From NCBI GenBank assembly GCA_038210655.1, contig JBBQWM010000001.1, positions 1-64,000 of the forward strand: 64,000 nt of DNA, given 5' to 3'. A program made the position numbers and the translations under genes. The stretch comes from 54-19 sp038210655. Lineage in GTDB: Bacteria > Chloroflexota > Chloroflexia > Chloroheliales > Chloroheliaceae. The notes below the pieces were generated by a model. The model was not told the origin of the DNA and ran no database searches. It was given only the letters and a program-made list of their open reading frames with translations. This document shows positions 7,179 to 16,096 of the stretch, one piece after another; within the stretch, counting starts at the first letter, position 1; every line of letters begins with the position of its first letter.

Positions 7179-7792
7179 TTTATCAGACTGACCAAATTGA
7201 GCAGCCCCAACATTATGATAACAAGCCCTGAGAGACGGTTGACCCAGCGCATTGCCGTGCGATCAAACTTGGCCCGAAACAGGCCCACCCCGCCACTTAG
7301 AATCAGCCACCACAAAGCTGAGCCGGTAAAAACCCCTAGCACGATCAAAGCCGCCGCGCCGTAATCACCGCTCGTACTACCCACCCCTAGCCCGGCAAAC
7401 AAAGCCACAAAAGACAAAATCGTGGCCGGGTTGGTGAGCGTCAGGAGTAGGGCCGAAAGATAAGCTCCCACCAACCCGGTGCTGACCGTCGAAGCAGATC
7501 GCTCGGCAGGCTCCGAAAGCAGCGTCTTTAGGCCCAAATAACACAGAAAACCTCCTCCAATCAAGCGTATCCACAACTGTTGCCCAATCAAAAAATTAGC
7601 GATAAAAGTCAGACCAAACGCGGCAATAAAGCCGTAAATCGTGTCTGCCGTCGCGACTCCCAACCCGGTAATCAGACCCGCCACTCGCCCATTCGCCAGC
7701 GTCCGCCGGATACACAGCACCGCCATCGGGCCGACCGGCGCGGCAATCGAAAATCCTAGCACAATTCCCCTCAGCCAAAAACTAATGTCCAT
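7175..7792 (-). CDS. LysE family amino-acid/translocator protein
   Basis: A 205 aa inner-membrane protein with about six hydrophobic segments. It opens with GIVLGFSIAAPVGPMAVLCIRRTLANG, the conserved LysE/RhtB N-terminal motif (G-x-S-x-x-A-P-G-P in most members, here IAAPVGP). Members export basic or small amino acids; the substrate cannot be read from sequence. The gene is divergent from an Lrp/AsnC regulator, an arrangement typical of regulated amino-acid exporters. A -10/-35 pair for it is visible in the shared intergenic region. Confidence 0.85.
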   Translation of the reverse strand: MDISFWLRGIVLGFSIAAPVGPMAVLCIRRTLANGRVAGLITGLGVATADTIYGFIAAFGLTFIANFLIGQQLWIRLIGGGFLCYLGLKTLLSEPAERSASTVSTGLVGAYLSALLLTLTNPATILSFVALFAGLGVGSTSGDYGAAALIVLGVFTGSALWWLILSGGVGLFRAKFDRTAMRWVNRLSGLVIIMLGLLNLVSLIK

Positions 7793-7841
7793 CCTCTTTC
7801 GTCCCCTTTGTTTCTACTAAATTGCTTGCTAACCTTTTTGT

Positions 7842-7870
7842 ATTATAGCCGGATTTCCCGGTTCTGTGAA
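7842..7870 (-). promoter_or_regulatory. Candidate promoter of the LysE-type gene
   Basis: On the minus strand TTCACA (7865-7870) and TATAAT (7842-7847) are separated by 17 bases. The start codon at 7792 lies about 50 bases downstream. This is read by eye from sigma70-type consensus only. Confidence 0.5.
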
Positions 7871-7899
7871 TATGCAAACAAAGCTAGTAGCGGTAAATC

Positions 7900-7915
7900 G
7901 TTTAATATTGTAAAC
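7900..7915. promoter_or_regulatory. Possible Lrp/AsnC operator between LysE and its regulator
   Basis: GTTTA-ATATTG-TAAAC is a palindrome with five-base arms and an A+T-rich centre. It lies just upstream of the candidate LysE promoter and 48 bases before the regulator start. Lrp-family sites are often of this A/T-centred type. Support is positional only. Confidence 0.3.
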
Positions 7916-7962
7916 TAAAAACAGCTTGTGACTTTTGAATGAGTAAGAAATAGGGGGAAACA

Positions 7963-8409
7963 CTGGACGAGATTAGCTGGCAAATCCTACGGGCGTTGCA
8001 AGAGGAAGCCCGGCTTTCCTATGCCGAACTAGGCAGAAGGGTCGGGCTTACCTCGCCTGCCATAATCGAGCGGATACGGCGCTTGGAAGAGGCCGGTATT
8101 ATCACCGGGTATCGAGCCGAGGTTAATCCGGCTAAAGTTGGGCTACCCATTACCGCTTTTATGCGGCTCAATACCCCCACCACCCAATATCCCCGTGTCC
8201 TGGCCTTAATCCGTAGCCTGCCCCAGGTACTCGAATGTCACCACGTAGCTGGCGGCGACTCATTCATAATGAAAGTAGTGGTTGCTTCGATCCCGGAATT
8301 GGAAGAATTAATCGCTCAATTCAGCCCCTATGGGCAGACTACTACCTCTATCGTACTATCCTCCCCCATTATCAAACCAGCTATCGAGCCGCCACTGACC
8401 GATAAATAA
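7963..8409 (+). CDS. Lrp/AsnC family transcriptional regulator
   Basis: The N-terminal helix-turn-helix reads LDEISWQILRALQEEARLSY then AELGRRVGLTSPAIIERIRR. The C-terminal RAM-type ligand domain includes VLECHHVAGGDSFIMKVVV. The protein is complete only if translation starts at CTG 7963: AGGGGGA lies four bases upstream, an in-frame TAG precedes it, and no ATG or GTG exists in the helix-turn-helix region. Starting at the later TTG (7996) would delete the first helix. It probably controls the divergent LysE exporter in response to an amino acid. Confidence 0.85.
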   Translation: MDEISWQILRALQEEARLSYAELGRRVGLTSPAIIERIRRLEEAGIITGYRAEVNPAKVGLPITAFMRLNTPTTQYPRVLALIRSLPQVLECHHVAGGDSFIMKVVVASIPELEELIAQFSPYGQTTTSIVLSSPIIKPAIEPPLTDK

Positions 8410-8515
8410 ACACTTATCTTTTCAAAAAATTGAACCTGCCAATTAGAAGCAAGTGCGTTATAATAGTCCAATACTAAACGCAACACTATGATACTTTATC
8501 TGAAGAGGTAATATT

Positions 8516-8992
8516 ATGACAGCCGAACAAGATGCCTATTTTATGGAAAAGGCTATCCAACAGGCCGAAGCGGGTATGGCGGAGGGTCAAGCCCCGTTTG
8601 GGGCAGTGGTGGTCGGTCCAGACGGTGAATTGGTAGGCGAAGGGCATAACACGGTAAGGGCTGATCTCGACCCCACCGCTCATGGCGAAATAGTCGCGAT
8701 CCGGGCGGCCTGGCAGCATCTGGGTCGTCAACAGATGACCGGCTATACCCTCTATACCAGTTGCGAACCGTGTTTGCTTTGCTCTTTGGTAATCACTCAA
8801 ATCGAGTTTAGCCGCGTAGTTTTTGCGGCCCACAGCACGGATGTACCGGGTTATAAAGCACTATTTGGGGCAAGCCTGACCAAAGCTGCCGAGTGGGTTA
8901 ATGCTCAACCAGATTGGTCGCCTATTGAGGTCGTCGGCGATTTTATGCGCGACCGAGCTAAAGTATCTATCGATGCTTTCTTCGGCTCTTAA
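8516..8992 (+). CDS. Nucleoside/nucleobase deaminase (cytidine-deaminase superfamily)
   Basis: A 158 aa zinc deaminase. The signature TAHGEIVAIRAA supplies the zinc histidine and catalytic glutamate, and SCEPCLLCS supplies the two zinc cysteines. The set resembles guanine deaminase (GuaD) and TadA relatives. No tRNA-binding C-terminus is obvious, so a free base or nucleoside is the likelier substrate. GAGGTAATATT precedes the ATG. The gene stands alone between the Lrp regulator and a convergent membrane protein. Confidence 0.82.
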   Translation: MTAEQDAYFMEKAIQQAEAGMAEGQAPFGAVVVGPDGELVGEGHNTVRADLDPTAHGEIVAIRAAWQHLGRQQMTGYTLYTSCEPCLLCSLVITQIEFSRVVFAAHSTDVPGYKALFGASLTKAAEWVNAQPDWSPIEVVGDFMRDRAKVSIDAFFGS

Positions 8993-9032
8993 AACCGCCA
9001 CACCCAACTATAAATACTCGGTAAAAGCAGAG

Positions 9033-9665
9033 CTAATAACGACGACGGCGACGGCTGGCCCGCCCGCTTCGGTTGCGATTATAGGTGGGAGCGCGGTTGT
9101 AGCCGCCAGAAGCACGCGCGTAGGCCCGGCGAGGGGTAGCTTCACCGTGATGTTCAAAAAAATTGAACCCACGTCGATGACGACGCGAACCACCAAACAT
9201 TTGCTTGAGTTCGGTACTAGAGGTATCCAAAATAGTATGCAGCGTATCGCTCAAAATCATGCCGATGATAAAGACTAATATAAAAGGCGCAAGTTCTGGA
9301 AACCAGTCCAAAACCGTCTCGCGCACCATCGCTCGCACGCTGCTACCCAGCAAAAGCAACAGTAGTACCGGGAACCACATCAAATACACAATCCGTAAGA
9401 GGGTGCTGATAACCGGGAAGTGTGACATCCAACAGCGATGACCGAGTATCTTCTGATAGGGCCACCAGATAAACCGCAACCAACCCCAACTCTGGTAGCC
9501 TATCGAATTGAGATCAAGATCGGGATTTACCAGAAAGGTCGCGAAGGTATAGCCTGTTAATAAACAGCCCGCCTGAAGCGGTGTCCAGCCTATCGTCAGG
9601 GTGGAAGCCGCCAATGGGACACTGACGACGGTATTAATGGTACGGTGGGTGACACCCATTGGCAT
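9033..9665 (-). CDS. DUF2227-type metal-binding membrane protein
   Basis: The N-terminus MGVTHRTINTVVSVPLAAST is followed by a hydrophobic stretch, FLVNPDLDLNSIGYQSWG, and GHRCWMSHFP. This spacing of His and Asp residues is typical of the DUF2227 putative metal-binding family. Two more hydrophobic segments follow (residues 120-175). The last 40 residues are rich in Arg, Gly and Tyr and end in SRRRRRY, which is unusual. The ATG at 9665 was preferred over the TTG at 9671; AAGGA lies upstream. The role is unknown. Confidence 0.65.
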   Translation of the reverse strand: MPMGVTHRTINTVVSVPLAASTLTIGWTPLQAGCLLTGYTFATFLVNPDLDLNSIGYQSWGWLRFIWWPYQKILGHRCWMSHFPVISTLLRIVYLMWFPVLLLLLLGSSVRAMVRETVLDWFPELAPFILVFIIGMILSDTLHTILDTSSTELKQMFGGSRRHRRGFNFFEHHGEATPRRAYARASGGYNRAPTYNRNRSGRASRRRRRY

Positions 9666-9832
9666 AATCAAAAAATCCTTACCACAAATTTATTAGCCTT
9701 GCTCAACCAGAGAAATTAAGCAAGACCAGAGCCAGCTATTTAGATCAGGCTAACATCTCAGTAGAAATATCAGAACAAGTGTATCATATTTCTCTGGGAG
9801 GAACAAGTCGCAAAATCAACCCAAATTATCTT

Positions 9833-10318
9833 CTACTTTTCGCCCGATTTGGCCCGTTCGCGGTACTGCACCGCACTTGTCCACAACAGCGCCAGCGACA
9901 GCCCAATACTAATTTTGCTGGTCAGGGCTAACACTTGCTCGGCCTGGGCCACTTCCGGGCTACCCGCCGAGGCCGTCTTGAGCCGTTTGCTCATAATGCG
10001 GGTGGCGGCCCCCACCGATATAACGTTCAAAACCAGCAAATCTCCAATAGTGGCCCACCGTTTGTAAGCTGGTGTACCTTTTTTACGCAAATCGTCGGCA
10101 AAAAACTTGAAAGCATTGGTCAGGGCGACCCCCGCCAACCCGATATGAACCACATTGCTAAAAGCCTTGTAAGCCGCCGACATCCCCTCTTTTTGAGCAG
10201 GGTTGGCCTTTGCACTGGCTGGTTTCAGGCCATACTCCTCGAAAAGCGGCCCACTGATCCAGGCCGTCACACTAAAACCCGCCGCTACGTCCGTCAGCAA
10301 TCGTACTGTCTTATTCAC
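9833..10318 (-). CDS. Hypothetical membrane protein
   Basis: A 161 aa protein that I do not recognise. It has hydrophobic stretches near residues 8-28, 55-72, 90-108 and 130-148, with the charged loop FFADDLRKKGTPAYKRWAT between them, and an N-terminal region that may be a signal anchor. Codon use matches its neighbours and the ORF is intact. It is flanked by non-coding gaps of about 160 and 300 bases, so it is probably a single-gene unit. Confidence 0.6.
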   Translation of the reverse strand: MNKTVRLLTDVAAGFSVTAWISGPLFEEYGLKPASAKANPAQKEGMSAAYKAFSNVVHIGLAGVALTNAFKFFADDLRKKGTPAYKRWATIGDLLVLNVISVGAATRIMSKRLKTASAGSPEVAQAEQVLALTSKISIGLSLALLWTSAVQYRERAKSGEK

Positions 10319-10482
10319 AAACGCCTCTTTCTATTTAGGACTAATCGCCTGGCACAGTCGCTTGAGTTCATTTTTAACTCTTGAGGCTACCGTTATAGGC
10401 TCAAAGCGAAAGCCGGGCTATTTATTTTCTCAGGTTGTGACAAAAAATACTACCGGCTTATTTTACCCTACTTGGGCCGGTT

Positions 10483-10509
10483 TTGCATTAGCCCAAAATT
10501 TGTTATAAT
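10483..10509 (+). promoter_or_regulatory. Candidate promoter of the glycosidase gene
   Basis: TTGCAT (10483-10488) and TATAAT (10504-10509) are separated by 15 bases, which is short for sigma70. The -10 box is a perfect match and lies about 110 bases before the ATG at 10618. The long leader shows no recognisable riboswitch. Confidence 0.35.
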
Positions 10510-10617
10510 TCACTTCGTAACTTATAAACTCACCCCGGTTTGTCAACGGTGGAATAGTTCGGTAATATTCTCTGCAAATGAGCGATTTATAAAAATAACA
10601 GAATAAACGAGAGAACG

Positions 10618-12405
10618 ATGCAAAAAGTTCACCTAAAGCGCTGGAGCTTGTTATGGCTGGTTTTATTATGGAGCGGTTTGGCCTTGTCGCCGATTACCCA
10701 GGCCGAGGCCGCACTTAGCCAGGCTACCGGCGACTCCCAACCCTATTTTGTCCCCAATCTGCCGACTGGTGCAAATCATCATCGGGTCGGCATAGCGACC
10801 CATCCCTGGTGGCTCGACATGCACCTCGATACTTTTGTAGCCAACTTCAAACAGCTTGGTGTAGGAGTCGTGCGGCTACCGCTCGAATGGAAGACCCTCG
10901 AACCTGCGCCAGGCCAATATAGTTGGAGCTTGAACGACCGCCTCTTGAGTCGGCTCAACGACGAAGGCTTTGAAATCGTGGTTGAGTTCGTCACAATCCC
11001 GGTTTGGGCCAGCAACAACCCGACCGAGTGCGCCAAAGCCGACCTCAACTGCGCCTTCAGCCCGGTCGCCTCCGGGCAATTCGAGGCGGTCGTCGAGGCT
11101 GCTGCCCGGCGCTATCCTTTTGTACGCTACTGGGAATTTTGGAACGAACCGGAACAATGGCCCAACGCCGGACGCGACGTGAGCATCTACGGAGCCTGGC
11201 TCAAGCTGTTCTACCGGGCCGTCAAAAAGGCCGACCCAACCATGCAGGTCGCCGCTACCACTCTGGCCGGGCCGGACTATGTTAGGATTCTCTACAACTA
11301 TATCGAGGCTACTACCGGCGGGCGGATTTATCCCTGGGATGCCATTTCTTACCACCCTTACAACCTGGATGGCGAGAAAGACGAGGGCGGCGTAGCCTTT
11401 ATCGCCAAGCAGCGTATCGAGCAGTTGCGCCAGATTATGATCGAGCATAACGATAGCAACAAGCCTTTGTGGATCAGCGAGATTGGCTTTTCGGGCAGCC
11501 CTACCGATCAGTCTAAACAATTCCAGGCTTCTTTGGATTGGCTGCTCTCCAAAGAATATATCACGATGGTCGCCTTACATATGTTGCACGACTGGGCCGA
11601 AGAAAGCTACGGGCTAATGTCCACCCAGCCCGAAACCTATCCCTACAAAAGCAATATCACCACCGCCACCAAATTCAGCCCCAAACAGCCTTACTACGAT
11701 ACCTATAAAAATTACCCCAAACGCCGCCTACTACCTCAACCGTCCCCCAACGGCGATACACTGGTCTTTCCCGAAACCGGCCATACTGTGCGCGGTATTT
11801 TCAAGCGCACCTGGCAAACCAAAGGCGGCCTTGAGCTATTCGGCTTTCCCAAAACCGGGCAATTCTACGAGCGCAACGCTGCCGATAAACGCTATTATCT
11901 GGTGCAATACTTCGAGCGCGTCCGAATGGAATACCATCCAGATTTGCAAGGTACGCCATTTGAGGTACAATACGGCCTGTTGGGAAACGAAACGATGACC
12001 CAACAGGGCTTGCTCGATAGAGAAGGGTTGCCCAAAGCGGGGCCAACTCTATCCGAAAAACCGTTCCCAAACGGCCCGGATAATCTCTTCTTCCCTGAAA
12101 CGGGTCACAACCTGAGCGGCCCTTTCCTGGCAGCCTGGAAAAAACAGGGCGGGCTTTCGATCATCGGGTTTCCACGCAGCGCCGTCTATGACGACCGGGG
12201 GCCAGACGGCAAGCCTTTAAAAGTGCAGTATTTTGAACGCGCTCGAATGGAACTGCACACCGCTTCGGACGGTCGGCAATTTATCCTGTTTGGCCTGCTG
12301 TCCAACCAGCGGCTAGTCGAACAGGGGCGGCTTTTGCAAAGCTATCAGCCGATACTGGATAGCTATTATAACCCGGCTAATGTGGAGTTTGCAGCAGCAA
12401 ATTAA
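10618..12405 (+). CDS. Secreted clan GH-A glycoside hydrolase with two FPETGH (LGFP-like) modules
   Basis: Residues 1-31 form a signal peptide (basic start, hydrophobic core, cut near TQAEA). Residues 50-360 are a TIM-barrel glycosidase: GVGVVRLPLEWKTLEPAPGQ, the acid/base glutamate in YWEFWNEPEQW, and the nucleophile glutamate in PLWISEIGFS, resembling GH39 or GH5-like enzymes. Two C-terminal repeats follow, each opening FPETGH (near residues 383 and 491) and closing with VQYFERVRME or VQYFERARME. Such repeats are frequent in secreted Chloroflexota proteins and probably bind the envelope or a polysaccharide. The polysaccharide target is not evident. The stop overlaps the next start by one base. 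Confidence 0.82.
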   Translation: MQKVHLKRWSLLWLVLLWSGLALSPITQAEAALSQATGDSQPYFVPNLPTGANHHRVGIATHPWWLDMHLDTFVANFKQLGVGVVRLPLEWKTLEPAPGQYSWSLNDRLLSRLNDEGFEIVVEFVTIPVWASNNPTECAKADLNCAFSPVASGQFEAVVEAAARRYPFVRYWEFWNEPEQWPNAGRDVSIYGAWLKLFYRAVKKADPTMQVAATTLAGPDYVRILYNYIEATTGGRIYPWDAISYHPYNLDGEKDEGGVAFIAKQRIEQLRQIMIEHNDSNKPLWISEIGFSGSPTDQSKQFQASLDWLLSKEYITMVALHMLHDWAEESYGLMSTQPETYPYKSNITTATKFSPKQPYYDTYKNYPKRRLLPQPSPNGDTLVFPETGHTVRGIFKRTWQTKGGLELFGFPKTGQFYERNAADKRYYLVQYFERVRMEYHPDLQGTPFEVQYGLLGNETMTQQGLLDREGLPKAGPTLSEKPFPNGPDNLFFPETGHNLSGPFLAAWKKQGGLSIIGFPRSAVYDDRGPDGKPLKVQYFERARMELHTASDGRQFILFGLLSNQRLVEQGRLLQSYQPILDSYYNPANVEFAAAN

Positions 12406-13436
12406 TGGCCTTATTTGGAAGTAAAACCCGTCCGCCTGTGCTTAACGGGGCCGGACGGGGCAAAGAACAGCCAAAAAAAGCAGAACTCCAGGAACCGCGC
12501 ATCTTGCGGGTGGCCTGGTTGGGCCTCAAGGTGGCGGATGTCGTGGCCGAGGCTCTCTTTATGGAACGCACGCTCGGCCTCAAGCACCTCGACGAAGGCA
12601 ATTCGGCGGCGGGCCATCATATACGCTACGACTGCGGCACGCTCGAACTCGAATTAGTGTCAGGCGGAACGGTCTGGGCCACCCGCCCCAAACCTCGCTT
12701 GAGCCAGCCCGACGTGCCGCTCATCCCCAGCTTTAAGGTAGACAACATTACCCATCTAGCCGAGCAACTAAACAGTCGTGAAGTGCCGCTAACCCAAATC
12801 TATGAGCAGGGTTGGGGAGCCAGCTTTCTTTTTTTCGATGTCGAGCGCAATCTGTGGCAGGTCAGCGAGACCCGCACCGAGCCTGCCGCTACCACCGAGC
12901 AAGCGGGCCAGATCGGGGCGCTCTGGTTGGCTGCCGAGGATTTTCCGGCTCAACTTGCCTTTTACCGCGATGTGATCGGGCTACCACTGGTCTCCCAGCC
13001 AACTATGCCGCGCCCGATCACCCTCGAAGCCGAACTTTATCAGCAAGAAAACCCGCCCGACCTTACTCCAACTTCACCCGACGAAGGGCCAGCATTGGAA
13101 CCGGGCGCGACGGTCGCCACTATGGACGAGGCGGTCACGCTGGGAGCGGTCTTTTTTAACGACGGAGCGCGGCTGGCCCTCTCGCCCGGTGGCAAGCGCC
13201 TGGAAGACGGAGCCGAACGAGTGTGGGGCCGCGATACGGCCTTCTTGCCGGGCTTCCAGACCAACAATCTAGCCGGATTGGTCGCCCGTCTGAGTGCCGC
13301 CGGGGTCAAAATCGATGGCCCCTTCCCCTACTACCGCACTCCCTCTGCCCGCCCCAACCCGCGCCAGACCCCTACCAACTCCACCGCCATCCGCTTTACC
13401 GACCCGGAAGGCAACGTCTGGCAGGTCTTTGAATGA
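12405..13436 (+). CDS. VOC (glyoxalase/bleomycin-resistance fold) protein with repeated domains
   Basis: A 343 aa cytoplasmic protein. One VOC unit runs from about residue 24 (ILRVAWLGLKVADVVAEALF) to VERNLWQVSE near 155. A second runs from IGALWLAAEDFPAQLAFYRD to RFTDPEGNVWQVFE at the end. D/E-x-N-L/V-W-Q ends are the usual last strand of VOC domains and supply a metal-ligand position. The substrate is unknown. Its ATG overlaps the glycosidase TAA (TAATG), so the two are translationally coupled, although one product is secreted and the other is not. Confidence 0.75.
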   Translation: MALFGSKTRPPVLNGAGRGKEQPKKAELQEPRILRVAWLGLKVADVVAEALFMERTLGLKHLDEGNSAAGHHIRYDCGTLELELVSGGTVWATRPKPRLSQPDVPLIPSFKVDNITHLAEQLNSREVPLTQIYEQGWGASFLFFDVERNLWQVSETRTEPAATTEQAGQIGALWLAAEDFPAQLAFYRDVIGLPLVSQPTMPRPITLEAELYQQENPPDLTPTSPDEGPALEPGATVATMDEAVTLGAVFFNDGARLALSPGGKRLEDGAERVWGRDTAFLPGFQTNNLAGLVARLSAAGVKIDGPFPYYRTPSARPNPRQTPTNSTAIRFTDPEGNVWQVFE

Positions 13437-13470
13437 TTTTTTAATTTGCCGTTAAAATATAAGGATAAGA

Positions 13471-14316
13471 ATGTATAAACTGGTTGCATTGGATATTGAT
13501 GGGACGCTGCTCGATCCGGGTGGGACGATCCGGCCCAGAGTACGTGAGGCCGTTCGGCGGGTAGTTGCGGCGGGCGTTATTGTGACGTTGGCGACCGGGC
13601 GACGACATCGGGCTGCCCGCTATGTCGCCGACGAGTTGGGGATTGCCGCCCCGCTTATCCTCTATAGTGGCTCCGTCATTTACGACCCGCCGACCGAGTC
13701 TGCCCTGCTGCACCGGCCTCTTTCAGCAGAGTTTGTACGCGAAGCGGTCGCCCTTTTGCGAGAGGCCGGAATGAACCCTGGTATCCTGCAAAGCCCGTTG
13801 CGGGGTGAACGCATCTATCTCGGCCCGCCCGAACACGACGACGATTATATGCGCGACTATGCCAGCCACCCGGTGCGCTCCGATCTGGTCGAGCGTCGCG
13901 CCTACGACGATCTGGCTCAGGTCGAAGACCCGTTGGTAGTGATCGCCACCGGGCCAGGACAGGCCGCTCGTTACCTGCTCAACTGTATCCAGGATGCCGG
14001 GCGGTTGAATTGCAACCTCTACGGCTACGCGCTACGAAGCAGCAACTTATCCGACCTGCACGGCTTCGATCTGCTACCCCCCACCCACACCAAAGCCACC
14101 GCCCTCGAATGGCTGGCGGCTCATTTTGGCCTCGAACTGAGCGAAACCCTGGTCATAGGAGACGGCCCTAACGATGTGGATATGCTGCGGGCGGCAGGGT
14201 TGGGCGTAGCAATGGGCAACGCCACCCCGGAAGTAAAAGCCGCCGCCGATATCGTAGTCGGCAGCAATCAGGAAGATGGCGTAGCCGAAGCCCTCGAACG
14301 ATTTATCTTGAGCTAA
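13471..14316 (+). CDS. Cof-type HAD-IIB family phosphatase
   Basis: HAD motif I is DIDGTLLDPGG (residues 7-17), motif II is in VTLATGRRH, motif III is the Lys in THTKATALEWL and motif IV is GDGPNDVDMLRAAGLGVAMG. Together with the 281 aa length this is the Cof/YbiV subgroup, which dephosphorylates sugar phosphates and flavin or PLP-type phosphates. AAGGATAAGA precedes the ATG. It follows the VOC gene by 34 bases and may be the third gene of that unit. Confidence 0.88.
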   Translation: MYKLVALDIDGTLLDPGGTIRPRVREAVRRVVAAGVIVTLATGRRHRAARYVADELGIAAPLILYSGSVIYDPPTESALLHRPLSAEFVREAVALLREAGMNPGILQSPLRGERIYLGPPEHDDDYMRDYASHPVRSDLVERRAYDDLAQVEDPLVVIATGPGQAARYLLNCIQDAGRLNCNLYGYALRSSNLSDLHGFDLLPPTHTKATALEWLAAHFGLELSETLVIGDGPNDVDMLRAAGLGVAMGNATPEVKAAADIVVGSNQEDGVAEALERFILS

Positions 14317-14326
14317 AAAGAATATC

Positions 14327-14430
14327 GTAACTACTCAGCTTACCCATTTTGGGCGACCACATCGGGTCGCCCCTACCCAAAATCCGTGGTAGGGTGCGAC
14401 CCGATGTGATCGCCCGGCCTGAGTAATTAC
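14327..14430. repeat. Inverted-repeat element with GGGCGACC module (family B inner module)
   Basis: Outer arms GTAACTACTCAG (14327-14338) and CTGAGTAATTAC (14419-14430) pair with one mismatch. Inner arms GGGCGACCACATCGGGTCGC (from 14351) and its partner ending at 14415 pair almost perfectly. The inner sequence is closely related to the inner hairpin of the repeat at 1752-1893. The 380-base gap between the HAD and UspA genes holds this element and no gene. Confidence 0.8.
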
Positions 14431-14698
14431 AAAATAATATCTATCAAATCGTTCAGGGTGATAGACTGATTTTGTTAGCGCCCCGCCAAAAAGGACCACG
14501 AAGCTAGTCAGTCAGACAGGATTTTTAACCTTTTGTATACCTTTATTCACTCCATATTTTACCCTCATCGGATACTATGACTCTAGGAAGCGAAGAAAGA
14601 CCCTGATCAGAAAGATAGCTAGAGACCGGGAACTGTTCTATAGTAAAAAGATAGGAATTGATCCGGCTCTGATCGCACATAACAAAGAGGAGGTCAGT

Positions 14699-15727
14699 AT
14701 GTACACAAAAATAATGGTTCCCCTGGATGGCTCAATGCTGGCGGAGAAAGCCCTGCCCCATGCCGTGCGGTTGGCAAATCGATTTAATGCCAAACTGCTC
14801 TTGCTTAGAGCGGTAGAACTGCCGGGCCTGACGGTTGATACTCCCGAAAGCGAAATAAAAGTTATCAGCAGCGCCGAGGAATATATGACCGAGGTGCAGG
14901 CGACTTTGACCAACCCTAAGATTGCCGCCCATATTGCACCAGAACGAGTACAAACCCTGGTCGTCTATGGCGACGCGGTGGAACAGGTGGTCGAGCTTGC
15001 CCCCTTTGAGAAAGTCGATCTGATCGTAATGACTACCCACGGGCGAAGCGGTTTATCGCGATTGGTAACAGGTAGCGTGGCTGGACGAATTTTACATCGC
15101 ACCCACGTCCCTATCATGCTAGTGCGCCCGCAGGAACTAAAAAATGACCAGCTTTTAGTAGAAACTATGATGGGAATCGCCGAACCATGTAGCGACTGCT
15201 TCGATAGCGAGAAATGTCGGATAGTGCTAACGCTAGACGGTAGCCCTTTGGCCGAGACCGCCCTCGAACCGGCGATGGAACTGGCTCAAAAGTTGAACGC
15301 TACTTTGCATCTGCTAAGTGTTATCCTACCTGCCCCGCCGATGGTTTATGGTGATCTGGTTGGAATGGGCTACAGTCAGGATGAAGTTGAGGTGACCAGA
15401 AAACGCTTGACCGAGGATGCCCAGGTCTATTTGAACGAGGCTCAACACAAAGCTCTCCGGCGCGGTCTGGAAGTCGTTACCGCCGTTCGGGTAGGGGCGA
15501 CAGCCGAAGAAATCGCCGATTATGCCAAACGAGTCGAAGCGACCGCCCTGGTAATGGCAACCCACGCCCGCGGCGAAGTAAGCCATCTATTCGTTGGTAG
15601 CGTTGCCGAGGACGTAATGCGGATCAGCCGTCTGCCAGTGCTGATGATCTCGACCCACGCCCAGGTAAAGCAAGCTGAACAGGTTGTCAACGAAGAAAAA
15701 GTTGAAACCGACGCAGTTAGCTGGTAA
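14699..15727 (+). CDS. Tandem universal stress protein (two UspA domains)
   Basis: A 342 aa protein of two fused UspA domains (about 1-142 and 175-320). Each begins with a V-P-L-D-G-S or T-L-D-G-S strand. The first has the ATP-binding pattern THGRSGLSRLVTGSVAGRIL; the second has the looser THARGEVSHLFVGSVAEDVM. The linker carries CSDCFDSEKC (Cys164, 167, 173), which could bind a metal or sense redox state. GAGGAGGTCAGT precedes the ATG. UspA proteins support survival under stress; nothing here shows the signal. A terminator follows. Confidence 0.9.
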   Translation: MYTKIMVPLDGSMLAEKALPHAVRLANRFNAKLLLLRAVELPGLTVDTPESEIKVISSAEEYMTEVQATLTNPKIAAHIAPERVQTLVVYGDAVEQVVELAPFEKVDLIVMTTHGRSGLSRLVTGSVAGRILHRTHVPIMLVRPQELKNDQLLVETMMGIAEPCSDCFDSEKCRIVLTLDGSPLAETALEPAMELAQKLNATLHLLSVILPAPPMVYGDLVGMGYSQDEVEVTRKRLTEDAQVYLNEAQHKALRRGLEVVTAVRVGATAEEIADYAKRVEATALVMATHARGEVSHLFVGSVAEDVMRISRLPVLMISTHAQVKQAEQVVNEEKVETDAVSW

Positions 15728-15783
15728 GCGGGTGGTATCTACGGATTAAAACCCACCTTAACCAAAGCTTATTAACACCCACA

Positions 15784-15817
15784 CCGCCAGACACGCCGAT
15801 ATGTCTGGCGGTTTTTT
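15784..15817 (+). terminator. Rho-independent terminator after the UspA gene
   Basis: CCGCCAGACA (15784-15793) pairs perfectly with TGTCTGGCGG (15802-15811) across an eight-base loop and is followed by six T residues. It lies 57 bases past the UspA stop codon. Confidence 0.9.
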
Positions 15818-15979
15818 AGGCGCTCCGACAGCCCTGAACTTGATGCCATACCATTATTTATTTGTAACTACCCAGCCCTGTCATTCTGAGGCGGGCGCTT
15901 ACCTCTTCTTAACCCGTCTTAAAAGGATTATAATTACTTTAGAAAACCCTCGGTTTAGATTTATCCAGGGTAAAGCTTT

Positions 15980-16050
15980 TATAGCAGCTTGCAAAGCACT
16001 TGAGCTACCCGCTTATCTGTAGGAGCCAATATCTTTGCAACTTGCTGTAG
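15980..16050. repeat. Family B repeat copy 2, without a full inner palindrome
   Basis: TATAGCAGCTTGCAAAGCAC at 15980 and AATATCTTTGCAACTTGCTG ending near 16048 form the outer inverted repeat seen at 1752-1893 and 41932-42075. Only a stub of the inner module (TGTAGGAGCC) remains. It lies between the UspA terminator and the iron-transporter gene. Bases 15878-15905 just upstream also carry the TGTCATTCTGAGG segment of another family. Confidence 0.75.
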
Positions 16051-16096
16051 GAAACCTTGAAAGCAATAGGACAAAAGCAAAAGAGAAAGTAAAACT

